64,000 nt of DNA. It comes from Adiantum capillus-veneris (Eukaryota; Streptophyta; Polypodiopsida; Polypodiales; Pteridaceae). This document shows, piece by piece, positions 1-10,391 of the stretch (position 1 is the first letter of the stretch; the number at the start of each line of letters is the position of its first letter). The notes beneath the pieces were generated by a model. That model was not told the origin of the DNA, searched no databases, and worked only from the letters and a program-made list of their open reading frames with translations. The stretch spans positions 2,400,501 to 2,464,500 of the forward strand of contig CM043954.1 in the NCBI GenBank assembly GCA_014529385.2, read 5' to 3'. A program made the position numbers and the translations under genes.

Positions 1-440
1 CCATCAAAAGAAGGGCGTTTGCCAATTGCCCCGCTCTTGTCGATTGATGCAACTGAACCAGCACCTAAAATTGGTTGTCCATCTTTCCCCCCAAGGAGGG
101 GTGGGAGGGTAGCCTCTCCCAGGAAGCAAAAAATAAGGAGGAGGCACGGGGCATGTAAAAAGAACAAGGGTGGAACTGCAAGAAACTCGCACTTGAAGTT
201 TTCCTAGTCCCTCAAAATCTCACCCTTTCCCCTCCGCTATGAGATGCCCAACTCGACACGACCCCCAACCGCCTTGTTGCAGACTCACTTTGGAGGCCTC
301 CGTTCATGCTCGTCTCACAGACCGTAGCTACAAAGCACATCCGCTCCTCACAGCCCTACCTTAGTATTAAAAAAAAAAAAACATTTGAGTTTTTTTATTT
401 TTTTAAGGGAGCCTCCTAAACCTAATCACATTTTTTTTTT
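1..440. other. non-coding, no gene seen
   Basis: Short open frames on both strands here resemble nothing I know. The last 80 bases hold an A-run, a T-rich stretch and an extra copy of the arm of the hairpin described next (GGGAGCCTCCTAAA near 408). Confidence 0.5.
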
Positions 441-496
441 AAAGGGAGCCTCCTAAAGGATCTGCGCCGACGCAGACCCTTTAGGAGGCTCCCTTT
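441..496. repeat. 56-bp foldback hairpin
   Basis: Two 26-base arms (441-466 and 471-496) are reverse complements except for one position that would be a G-U wobble in RNA. They are separated by a 4-base loop, ccga. Outside the arms the AT-rich flanks also mirror each other loosely (an ACATTTGAG-like block at 381 and CTCAATGT at about 507). An extra copy of the arm core lies at about 405-420. This may be a MITE-like or other foldback element. No target duplication could be defined. Confidence 0.7.
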
Positions 497-1212
497 TTTA
501 AGAAAACTCAATGTTTTTGTAATGTTAATAAAATGTGAATAGGGGAGTACCCATGTCTTTCAAGTGGGTATCTCAGCAGATACCGTTTGGAAAATGTAAA
601 TGAAAGGCAAAGGTGCATAAAAGACAAAGTGAAAGGGAAATATCGTGGGCAAGCTGCGAGCTGAAGACGACGAGTGGTGAACGCGTTAGGTTGGAACGAC
701 GATGTTTTTTTTATATGTAGTATGTCATGTGCTCAACATAGAGCCTGTTGTGGCAGTGAACCGGCTAAAGCCAATGATTACAATGTCGTTTTGAGGTCTT
801 CAGTTCGAAGAGCGGTGCCTTCATGGGCATTTTAGTCTCATGCAACTGAAGGAATATGGTGAGATTTTGTGTGAGTAGGTGACAACAATTTTGGATTCAA
901 TTGTTTTGATAATGCTATTTGGAGAACTAAAGGGAAAGGACTAGAGTGGGAACTTTTGAGTAAAAAAGGGGGAGGAAGGCCCATGGAGGAGAGAGAAAAA
1001 GAGAGATTGTTTGGGGAATTTTTTTGTTCGCTTTGCTGGCAGTTAGGTCTTTTTTTGAGGCAAAAAATTTTCTCGTGTATGCAAGGAATAAAGTTGGAGC
1101 TAGACGATGGATCCGATGCAAGAGAGATAAGACAGTTTGGCAAATAGATGAGCGTAAGATGGGGTTGAGAGGGAGTTAAGGAAATGGGATGCTACGGAGC
1201 CATCATTGCTTT

Positions 1213-1214
<2 letters not shown>
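497..1214. other. non-coding, no gene seen
   Basis: Several open frames shorter than 105 codons overlap on the two strands without recognisable domains. I see no repeats beyond short purine runs. Confidence 0.5.

Positions 1215-1247
<33 letters not shown>
1215..1247. repeat. (TC)n microsatellite
   Basis: An uninterrupted run of about 16 TC units. Confidence 0.95.
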
Positions 1248-1251
<4 letters not shown>

Positions 1252-1375
1252 GTCCACTCGCCAGTAAGGAGTAGCAGGACCATGCCGAGCACAAGGAGCA
1301 CATATTGAACAAGGTATGAGAATACAAATTGAGTCCCTTGAGTTGTGGTGGGGATGTGTGGTAGATATTGCACAG

Positions 1376-1377
<2 letters not shown>

Positions 1378-1424
<47 letters not shown>

Positions 1425-1425
1425 A
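1378..1425. repeat. (CT)n-(CTAT)n compound microsatellite
   Basis: About 17 CT units run into four CTAT units. The same combination, reverse-complemented, occurs at 30121-30155 at the 3' end of a LINE, so this may mark an eroded LINE tail. Confidence 0.9.
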
Positions 1426-1840
1426 CGTCTTTGTGGGAATTGTCCGTTTGTTGGGTTATTGAAGCACTATTGATCGTAGCAGGGTCAGTCAGCTAAGGCA
1501 GGGGACAAAGCCAGGTTGGGGAGGGCTTGATGTGGCAGTAGACAGGTTGCACAAAGCATGACAAAAAGGGGAGGTGATGGTTTTGCTCAGTGTGGCTTGC
1601 AAGGGCAAAGATAGAGGAAAAGACAAAGGGAAATGTGAGGTGGGGAGGGAGCACAGTTTCACAGTGCTAGGCAAGAGCATGCCTCTAATGGCGACATGCG
1701 CAAGGAGTTCAATCTTTGATGTGTGTAAACTATGATCTGTGCAATGGTGCTTTGCAAAACATGAAAATTGTGGTGGTGTCTCCTGGTACCATGGAGGGCA
1801 TCCAAAAGGATTATGTCTCTAGTTTTTCGCTTCGATATCA
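1426..1840. other. non-coding, no gene seen
   Basis: No domain or repeat recognised. Minus-strand open frames here overlap the TG repeat and look like chance. Confidence 0.45.
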
Positions 1841-1841
1841 T

Positions 1842-1883
<42 letters not shown>
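1841..1883. repeat. (TG)n microsatellite
   Basis: About 20 TG units with one interruption (TTTG) near the start. Confidence 0.95.
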
Positions 1884-1886
<3 letters not shown>

Positions 1887-2065
1887 GGCACAAGCAGTGC
1901 CAACATGTGGTAGATGAACGCAGATCAAGAGGAGCTGGACAAGGTGTGTGGGTCTGAGCATGGCAAGGTCGACGGCGAGGGACGAAGACGTAGGTGAAAA
2001 GGCATGGAGGGGGAGGAGTAGCTGCGTACAGGGGGGCACTCAAAAGGTTTTTTCTTTTTTTTATC

Positions 2066-2185
2066 TCCCTCAAAAGGTCTACATGTGCACGTTGACACAC
2101 ACCCTTTGAAGAAGATTTTTTTTAAAACTACAAAAGAAGGTCTACGTGCGCACGTTGAAGAAGATTCTTTTTATACTAAAGAAGA
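2066..2185. repeat. diverged direct repeat, two units
   Basis: Two segments share the order AAGGTCTAC, then GCACGTTGA, then GAAGAAGATT. The first lies at about 2075-2125 and the second at about 2138-2170. They differ by transitions and one insertion. No function is apparent. Confidence 0.5.
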
Positions 2186-2193
2186 AGAAGGAG

Positions 2194-2194
<1 letters not shown>

Positions 2195-2274
<80 letters not shown>
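2195..2274. repeat. (GA)n microsatellite
   Basis: About 39 GA units without clear interruption, next to a GAA-rich stretch. Confidence 0.95.
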
Positions 2275-2278
<4 letters not shown>

Positions 2279-2389
2279 GGACTAGAAAAATACATTTTCC
2301 CTAACTTGTGTAAATAAGGACAAACTTGAATTTCTATCGATTTTTAGGTTAAAATTTGAAGCTTTTGCTAGTAATTACACTAAAACTTG

Positions 2390-2845
2390 TGTAAATTTTC
2401 CTGGTTTTAATAAAGGCAAGCTCCTCCCCATTTTTTCTTTGGGAGCAATTGCCTACACCGCACCACATAGAACAAGATGGGCCCATGCCGTATAAACACT
2501 CGCTCGGATTTTGGTTTTCTCGGATTTTGTCGCTCGATGTATAGTAAGACTCCAAAAATGGGTGCTCTTTTTGGTGTCATAATTTTCAGCCATACATAAC
2601 GTTTGTACTTGTCATCTTTCAATCGATACAAAATCTTAACCATACATGCTACCCCTCCTTGTCCTCTTCGTTGCTTAAGATTCTTTGACCACATCAATGA
2701 ATGTACATTGTAATTCTCCAAGCCATTAATCCTTTGTGTATCATGCTCCAAGGTTTCAACAAGAAGTACAACATCGGCTTTGGTTGTTAGTTCATTAATT
2801 CCAACCCCCGCATTCCATGGGTATCCATTACAATTCCAAAATCAT
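2390..2845 (-). pseudogene. LINE ORF2, N-terminal endonuclease fragment
   Basis: Read on the minus strand, the frame shows the start of an apurinic-type (EEP) endonuclease: a WNCNGYPWNAG-like N-terminal motif, then VVLLVET with the catalytic Glu, then GGVACMVK and a KYKRYVWLKI block. The domain stops after about 150 residues. The GDMNART and SDH parts of such a domain are missing here, but equivalents are found in the LINE at 30.2-33.2 kb. It follows a LINE ORF1 on the same strand, the usual order. It is a fragment and cannot be functional. Confidence 0.7.
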
Positions 2846-2883
2846 ATTTTCAATTATAACTCAGTCTCATAGGTCACGCATCC

Positions 2884-3560
2884 CTATTTGCTCAAGGGAC
2901 TTGCCTCCTCCTTGGGCACATTTTCTTCATGAGAAATCTCCTTGTTTTTCTTATTCTTTTCCTCATATGCCTTGCGACACATATTTTGTTGCTTAATAGT
3001 GCGATCTTTACATATGAAACATTTTGTATCCCTCAAATAGATCCAACTATTATCAAGGATAATCTTTTGCTTGGTCTCATCCGGCATGGTTCATACGATT
3101 GGCTGTTCTTTTGAGCGAGGAGATCCTTGCTTTCCCACTCTATGTGCTCCATAGACCATAACTCCGGACATGCCAAAGTGGGTTTTGAAGAAATCTTCAA
3201 TAACAATGGCAAGAGAAGGAGGTGTTTCTAGCTTCTCTTCGGGAATTCCACGAATAACAATGTTCTTGGAACGTCACTCCTGTTCCTTCAACCCCTCCAC
3301 ATTCTCAACATTATTTGTTTGAGCCATATCTTGCATGAATGAGGAATTAGCAACCACATTGCTACCACATACATCAGCCCAAGACTTGTTTGTACATACA
3401 TTTTTCATGTCGCATATATCCCGGCTCATAGTGTCAAATATCTCCTCTTTCAAAACATGATCATGCTCTACTTTGCTCATCTGCTCCTTCAAAGCATTCA
3501 AGTCCACAAGAGAGCGGTTACATTCCTTGATTTCCTCTTCAAGTTGTGTTGGGGGTCACA
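2884..3560 (-). pseudogene. LINE ORF1-like protein (RRM/C-terminal domain type)
   Basis: The minus strand encodes, in one frame with a few breaks, a heptad-rich segment (LVDLNALKEQMSKVEHD), then a block beginning NIVIRGIPEE, then AHRVGK, then an ILDNSWIYLRDTKCFI block and a basic KAYEEKNKK tail. In the L1 ORF1 family, coiled coil, RNA-recognition domain and C-terminal domain come in this order, so I read it as the RNA-binding first ORF of a LINE. The longest clean pieces are 3274-3507 and 2884-3087. Stops near 3270 and 3100 break the frame. ORF2 starts just downstream. Confidence 0.65.
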
Positions 3561-3639
3561 TTGTTGCAATAGCTCCAATGACCAACAAAATTATCAATCC
3601 GGAGGGATGAGATACCCAGCTAGGGCATGGAAACACTCA

Positions 3640-4485
3640 CACGATTAGTGAGCTAACTCGTGGCAACACAAATGGTTAACTCTACGAGGTGAGCTTCTCA
3701 GCCTATAGAGGAGCAAAACCGCAATGAAGGGCAATCTCCATATCCACTTCTCTTCACCTCTAATCAACCCAATCACACACACTACGATTGCAAGATGCAC
3801 ACAACACTAATCCTATCATGCAACACACTAATCGCAAACACACACACATAGATCTATCGAGCATCACACTTCAATCAAACCTACATGCACACACAAGCAA
3901 AAGAGGGCAATCACACAAGATTATAGAGGGATTAACCACTAATTAGTGTAGATCTAGCTAATCTAAGCATCACAGGCAATCATAAGAAGTATAAGAGAGG
4001 CATAGTGAGAGAGAATGAATCATTGATTAGTGTTAATCAAGTCTCATGAGCAAGGAGAAGCTCAAGGACTCCATAGACACACACCTCAAGAGCTCTCACC
4101 AAAGAGTGATCTCAACAAATGACTTGAGAACCCTAATTTCTTTTACACACTGCCTTATATACCTAGGTTAAAAATATGCAACGTCCGGGCGTCCAAGGCC
4201 TTTAGGGCTCACCACTTACTGAATCTCCAACCTAGGCACATTAAGTGACCTATTCTTTACAACTTTGAACTCCCATTGAGCCCGTAACACATTAGAAATA
4301 TTACAATGGCTTGAAATAAATCAAGAATTTACAATACGTGACCATTTTAGGCAAACGTAAAAAATGTTAACTTCAATCTTTATTGCTTCTTTGCATTCAT
4401 CCTCGATGTGCATTCATACATCTTCAATCTTTAGCAGCTTCTGTTAACTGATGTTGAATCAGTTAACAAGTTGCATCAAACATGT
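3640..4485 (-). mobile_element. possible solo LTR inside the LINE region
   Basis: This stretch has no open frame. On the minus strand it has a TATA-like GGTATATAAGG at about 4163-4173, followed by a polypyrimidine/CACA-rich region. It separates the LINE ORF1 segment from a short heptad-like frame at 4539-4754. A short inverted repeat GTTAAC...GTTAAC lies at its right end (about 4443-4470). The ends are not certain and I saw no target duplication. Confidence 0.3.
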
Positions 4486-4538
4486 TGTTTGCATCTCAAG
4501 TGTCCTCTTGAGATTCGCATTCTCAACCACAAGTACCC

Positions 4539-4754
4539 TTAGTGTGCCATTCTCCATTGCAAGTGTCGTAAGTCTTTGCCTTGTTTGCTTACGGTGTCTT
4601 GCAATGATACCAAGTATGCCATGATCATGGTTTCCAATGTCGTTGGTTGGGTGGTTGTGTTGCTATCTCCACACTTAGGAGATATTGGATCATTTTCCAT
4701 AATGGTTGTGGACCTTGTTGAAGAAGAAGAACCCTTGCGAGCGTCGGAAGACAT
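4539..4754 (-). other. short heptad-like reading frame, 71 codons
   Basis: The frame begins MSSDARKGSSSSTRS and continues with a heptad pattern (MIMAYLVSLQDTVSKQGKD). After one stop the pattern continues in an LVVENANLKRTLEMQ segment. It could be the N-terminus of the LINE ORF1 found at 2.9-3.6 kb, displaced by an insertion, or part of a copia gag. I do not recognise it firmly. Confidence 0.35.
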
Positions 4755-4863
4755 TGTATGTAAAATAAGAGATGAGAGTCAATTTTCTTGATCCTGTTCA
4801 CTTCGGAAATGCTGTTACAAAAACGCCTTCCATAACTCTAAAAATTTCACCTTTACATCAACG

Positions 4864-4867
<4 letters not shown>

Positions 4868-4907
<40 letters not shown>
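4868..4907. repeat. (GA)n microsatellite
   Basis: About 20 GA units. Confidence 0.95.
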
Positions 4908-4909
<2 letters not shown>

Positions 4910-5310
4910 ATATGGAGAAATGAAATGAAATGTTGTTTTGTCTTCAAAAAACCCAAATGACCTATGACCAAACCGTTACAACAGCTGGTTACAAAATAAC
5001 TAGTGTGCAACCCATCCTACAAGCGGGTCTAAGAGTGAAAGAGAGAGAGGGGGGAAGGGGGGGATTTTGTGAGCATTCAAGGTTTGGATGGTGCCATGGA
5101 TAAGTGATCATCCTTCCCCCTCCATTTTCATAATAATGCTCAAAACAAACCTCGGTTTAGTGTTGTAAAATGTTCAAATTCACCTCTAGGAGACATAACC
5201 TTTCAAAAAATTATAGAAAAAATTTACCTCTAAAATTTTCCATGTCCATCATGCACATCCCCTCCCATACTCTACCATGCCATAACTGTACCAAAATAAT
5301 TTTGGGGCAT
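4908..5310. other. non-coding, no gene seen
   Basis: A G/A-rich stretch near 5040-5065 is the only compositional feature. Confidence 0.45.
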
Positions 5311-5314
5311 CTCA

Positions 5315-5960
5315 TTACCAACAAAATGCCACATATCTTTGGATGTAAATATGCCTTAGTGTAATTCTACTTTGAATTTGGTGAAAGAAACCTAAAGCTT
5401 CTTTTCCATGCCCACATTGGGGATGTAGCCTACAATAAGTGCATCTATAAGATGGGCATCTAGGACATTGAGAGTTTTGATATGTTGTGCTCTTAAAGGT
5501 TATTGTAGTTAGAGAGAGGCCATCACTTTCCATCCTTGCCCTTACAATCTCTTTGTAAATTTGTTAAGCATGGGTGATTTCATATCAACTACTTCTTGGA
5601 CCCACCCTCATATGGGCATAACTTGCAAACATTTCATCCCAATTTAGAGCACATCCACCAAGGATCTCATTTAAATCTTCTTGTGATTTCAAAGCACCAC
5701 ATTGATGTCAAACACATGGACCAAAGAGCTTGACTAATAATCTCAACATGCATGCATGTACCCAAGATGCCAAGATAAGAGAGGATCCCTCACTTTAGGT
5801 TAATCTAAGCTTCTTTCCCTTGCTCTTGTTGGTTGGACATGGCCTACAATAAGTGCAATCCAAGAAACCACATCCTAGACCCAAAGCTAACACGGATCGA
5901 AAGTAGCCAAGATACAAGAAGATTTTGACGCTCTTAGAAAAAGTCGAGAGGATTGAAAAA
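5315..5960 (-). pseudogene. pentatricopeptide repeat (PPR) gene remnant
   Basis: Several frames of the minus strand carry pieces typical of PLS-class plant PPR proteins: DVVSWIALIVGHVQ (about 5828-5872), CGALKSQEDLNEI (about 5655-5705), MESDGLSLTTITF (about 5495-5533) and GHGKEALGFFHQIQ (about 5370-5420). In this family such motifs form 35-residue helical repeats that bind organellar RNA. The pieces are in different frames with stops between them, so this is a decayed copy or a retrocopy of a PPR gene. The sequence alone does not place the parent gene. Confidence 0.65.
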
Positions 5961-6696
5961 TTTATTTGGTCTTCCTTATTCCTTGTCATTTTTGGCATCA
6001 CTCACAATATTCTAGAAAAATGATAAAAATTAATATACATTTACATATGGCAAGCCCACATCTTTAAAGACATGAAAGCATCCGTTACCGATCTCCTCCT
6101 CCTTGATATGGGTTATTAGTTTGTCCCTCTCTAGCAAAAATAGCAATCCTATATTTTCTTGCATGTGCTTGCCTTGTTTGGTTGCACATGTGCATTTGGA
6201 ACAGGGCTCAAGAAAAGGTAGGTTTGCTTAATCCAAAACCTATTCACGTGCAAACTACACATTTTTTTCCTAATGCTGAAATTTATGTAGAAAAGACCTT
6301 TGCAAATAAGGATTTTGCATTCTTGTAAAGGAAAAAAAAAAGATCCCAATGTTGGTTCAAAAAAATCATCTTGAGTCCTATTTGGTGCCATTTTCTTCAC
6401 CTTCCAACCCTATCTATAATTCAATCTCTATCTTTCTCCCTACCTCTCTAACAAATACCTCCCATGAGGTATTTGAGTCTCTAACAAATCTAGTAGCACA
6501 TGGGCGTGCAGATATAAAGCATTGGTTAGCTCTTGATCTATAAGTTTGACCCCTTTTCCATCATGTGTATCATTCTTGCACATACAAAATGCACACACGA
6601 ACGACTACGTCTTATCTCCCTCGCGAGTTCAAGAAGCACATGTTGCATCCTTCAAGTAGAAAATACTACTGTTGAAAGAAATACCCCTCACATTGT

Positions 6697-6697
<1 letters not shown>
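5961..6697. other. non-coding, no gene recognised
   Basis: AT-rich sequence with frames of up to 104 codons on the plus strand that run into the CA repeat. No domain was recognised. Confidence 0.4.
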
Positions 6698-6749
<52 letters not shown>

Positions 6750-6753
6750 ACAC
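6698..6753. repeat. (CA)n microsatellite
   Basis: About 27 CA units with one AA interruption near the right end. Confidence 0.95.
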
Positions 6754-6832
6754 CTCTATAAGGGTGCGCAAGGTAGACAATGGGAACGACCTTTGGCATC
6801 TTGATATCGTTGATGAACCCTTTGAGCATATC

Positions 6833-7060
6833 AAAATCTATTACTAGAAGCTTTGAGATCTTTGGAGTATTTATAAAAATATGGTAGTATGTATGGAGAC
6901 AAGCTTCTATGCCACCCATAAGAATTATTAAAGTTTGAGCATTGAAAAATCTATTACTAGAAGCTTTGGGATATTTGGAGTATTTATTAAAAAAATATAG
7001 GAGTTTGTATGGAGACAAGTTTCTATGCCACTTGTAGGGATTATTTAAAGTTTTTGAAGG
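6833..7060. repeat. 113-bp tandem duplication
   Basis: Two units start at 6833 and 6946 with the shared block ATCTATTACTAGAAGCTTTG. Both continue through TTTGGAGTATTTAT, GTATGGAGACAAG and TTCTATGCCAC. They differ by scattered substitutions and small indels. Confidence 0.8.
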
Positions 7061-7149
7061 TTTGATATTTAATTTCCACACCTCTCTGTCTAAGCGTTAC
7101 CTTATCTATCTATTAGAATTCTTTTGCATCCATTTGTATTTTGTGATAT

Positions 7150-7660
7150 TGATCGTGTTTTGTTTTCAATGCAGTGACCATGTTGCAGTAGTCAAAGCAT
7201 GTAGATGGTGACTGTAGATGGCTGAGACAGCTTCATTAAGTGGGAACGTTCTCTTATGAGATGGACATCGAATTAGTCAGTAATTACTCCGGTAATTACT
7301 ATGGTAAACCCAAGGTGTATAAATAGGGCCCATTACATTGTAATCGGGTTGGCATTTGGGTTAGCATTTCGGTGGCATTTGTACTTGAGTTGTCAATCAT
7401 TGGCAGTTGTTGTCGGCTGTACTCTATCTGTAAATCACATCATACTTACTGTAATCTTTCATCTGTAATTCCAATCACGACAAATATTCCAGTCACACTT
7501 TCTCTGTGTCCAGTACTCTGAATCTGAATCTGAATATTATTCTCAGTATATAGTCTGATTCTCATTCCAGTAGATAAATTCCAGTTCAGTTTCTGATTCT
7601 CTGTCCAGTCGACTGTCTAAACTAACACATCATCAATAGCCGAAATCTCCTAACACTGGA
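7150..7660 (+). mobile_element. probable 5' LTR/leader of a decayed gypsy element
   Basis: Plus-strand sequence upstream of a gag-like frame. It has a TATA-like TGTATAAATAGGG at about 7316-7328 and then a pyrimidine-rich leader with many CAGT/TCTG words. No matching second LTR was found, so the ends are not defined. Confidence 0.4.
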
Positions 7661-7767
7661 ATTAGCTACCTCAAGAGATCAGTTCCAATTCCATTTTGGT
7701 GATCACGGTGGCTCGAGCTGAAGCTCGTTGACTGAAAGACTCTTCTCCCAGTTGGAAGTTTTCAACA

Positions 7768-8665
7768 ATGGCACCCAAATCCAGTCATGGCCGGAAATCC
7801 ACCATCCGTGTTGATCCTATTCCTGAGGATTTGGGAAGAGAGTTTGACCTTAAACAAGAGAAGGTGAATGACAATGAGGCTCCGGAGGAGCATAGTCAGG
7901 CTGATGAGACGCTGGACTCACAGCAGTCTAGTCATTCTTGACACAGACTGGCAGAAAGGGAAGCACGGAAAGCCAAGAGTTCTCGGTCCCGGCAGGGGGA
8001 TGAGGGTACCAAGGGAAGTAAAGGGAGTCACCGCACTTCTAGCCGACAGGCCAAAGGGAACACTGACACAGAGAGAGACCGAGATTGAGTGGGATGCTGA
8101 CACTGACAATTGCAAGAAGACTTCCAAGCAGCGCTCTGAATTTAGGAAGAAAAGCGGCAGAATTAGTGGTAATCGGAATGATTACTCATCTTCTCTGAAA
8201 ATTTCTTTTCCAATATTTAAGTGAGGTAAGAAGGATGATCCAGACGTTCACATACAGGCTTTTGAGCAGTATGCTGAACTGAAAAATATTAATGAAGATG
8301 ATTGGGGGGAATACTACCCGCAAACCTTGAAGGAGGCACATAGAGTTTGTTCTCGGACTAGACATGGACTGCTATGACAGAAGACCAGGAGGGGAACATG
8401 TTTTTGGTAGGCTAGACCAATAGCAGAGACTCTCAAGGATAACAGAGTTCACAAGCTATCCAACTCGTTGATTCTGGGTAGAGATGATGGTTCCTTGGAG
8501 CTTAGTCCAGGGGCTCAACAATAGCTTGGACGGGAGGTCTAGTCCATGGATGACACACTCACTCGCCTTGTTGAGTGGTTTGCACAGCCAGAGAGGTCCT
8601 TTTCAAGTATGTTCTATCATGTGTATGCACAAATATATAGCTGGTAGAGTGGTAGATAATGACGT
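7768..8665 (+). pseudogene. gypsy gag fragment (broken)
   Basis: A plus-strand frame starts MAPKSSHGRKST and reads for about 50 codons to a stop. Later pieces in shifted frames include RLAEREARKAKSSRSRQ, then a DDPDVHIQAFEQYAELK block with a tryptophan-containing EDDWGEYYPQTLKEAH (about 8225-8340). The last block is the conserved core of a plant Ty3/gypsy capsid domain. A stop (TGA) interrupts just before it. The copy is dead. Confidence 0.65.
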
Positions 8666-8989
8666 GTTTTTTGATGTTCTACTTTTCTAGACATCATTAC
8701 ATAGCCCACACAAAGAGGACCATACTATAGCCGCTATGTGTGACATGGTATAGATGCCCCTTTCACAATTTGATTTTATTTATTCATAATTTCTATTCAT
8801 TATGCCTACTACTATTGTCTTTTTGGTTTCCTACAAACAAGCCACTTTCTCTACACAAGCTGTGGAGCTACCTCCATCAACTAGACCCTTGACCCTAGTA
8901 GTGCATCCACTACTACTAGCACAACTTCACAAATACACTCACTCACCTATGGTATTAATAATTAGAAAGTATTTTCTTGAAATTTAATT

Positions 8990-9250
8990 CACCAATTGTA
9001 TGTTGTTATGTTTAATGTAGGTTGACTCCTCTTTGGAGCTTTGCAACCACATGGAGGAGTTCACATGAGAGCTGACCACAATGCAATAGAGGATTGGAGA
9101 GCTGGAGAAAGCACTCAAAGAGACGTGAGAAGCTTTGTGGGACTTTACCATTGAGTGGCACATTGCCTACTTTTGAGTAGAGCACTTTGCATGTTGACAT
9201 GCCTACATTGGCCACTCTCCCAGCATACATAGAGTACAACAATACAACCA
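8990..9250 (+). pseudogene. coiled-coil fragment of the same decayed element
   Basis: The plus strand reads LELCNHMEEFT, then ELTTMQ and RIGELEKALKET with two stops between. This is a heptad-like pattern, probably the linker between gag and pol of the decayed gypsy. The assignment rests on position and is weak. Confidence 0.3.
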
Positions 9251-9349
9251 TCGATATCGGTATGCCCTTACATGCCTGACGTGGGTCTGGGTAGGTGGGA
9301 GCTTTTGATGTGCGTATGGACTACTTTGGGAGACCACACTAAGTGTTGC

Positions 9350-9690
9350 ATTTTTCTAGATCATTAGACTTCTTAGAGGTTTATATGGATGACTTGTGCG
9401 TGGACTCATCCAAATGAGCGGACCACTTTGAGCCTTTAAGAGTGTCTTTGGGAAATGCTACCAATATAAGATTTGTTTAAATCCTTATAAAATGTGTATT
9501 CATGGTGGGTAGGAAAGGAAAAATTCCAAACAAGTAGTCTCTAAGAATGGGATTGCTACCGATATAGAGAAAGTGGTAGTGATTGTTGAAGCACCTAAAC
9601 CAGCAATTTCATGGAATTTCAAAGCTTCATGGGACATTGTGGATATTACCAAAATGTTATTTACATGTACTTTTTTAATGCCAAAACCTT
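9350..9690 (+). pseudogene. gypsy reverse transcriptase fragment (broken)
   Basis: The plus strand shows LEVYMDDLCVDSS, the RT catalytic YMDD box (about 9383-9394). About 170 bases on comes the conserved post-RT stretch NGIATDIEKV with a VEAPKP block. Frameshifts and stops separate these. Together with the gag piece at 7.8-8.6 kb it outlines a plus-strand gypsy that has lost most of its pol. Confidence 0.65.
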
Positions 9691-10378
<688 letters not shown>

Positions 10379-10391
10379 TGCCCCCCTTCTT
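10379..10391 (-). promoter_or_regulatory. polypurine tract of element A
   Basis: Minus-strand AAGAAGGGGGGCA sits directly before the putative LTR start. In LTR elements this tract primes plus-strand DNA synthesis. The same G-run tract occurs in elements B (39610-39622) and C (35832-35842). Confidence 0.5.
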
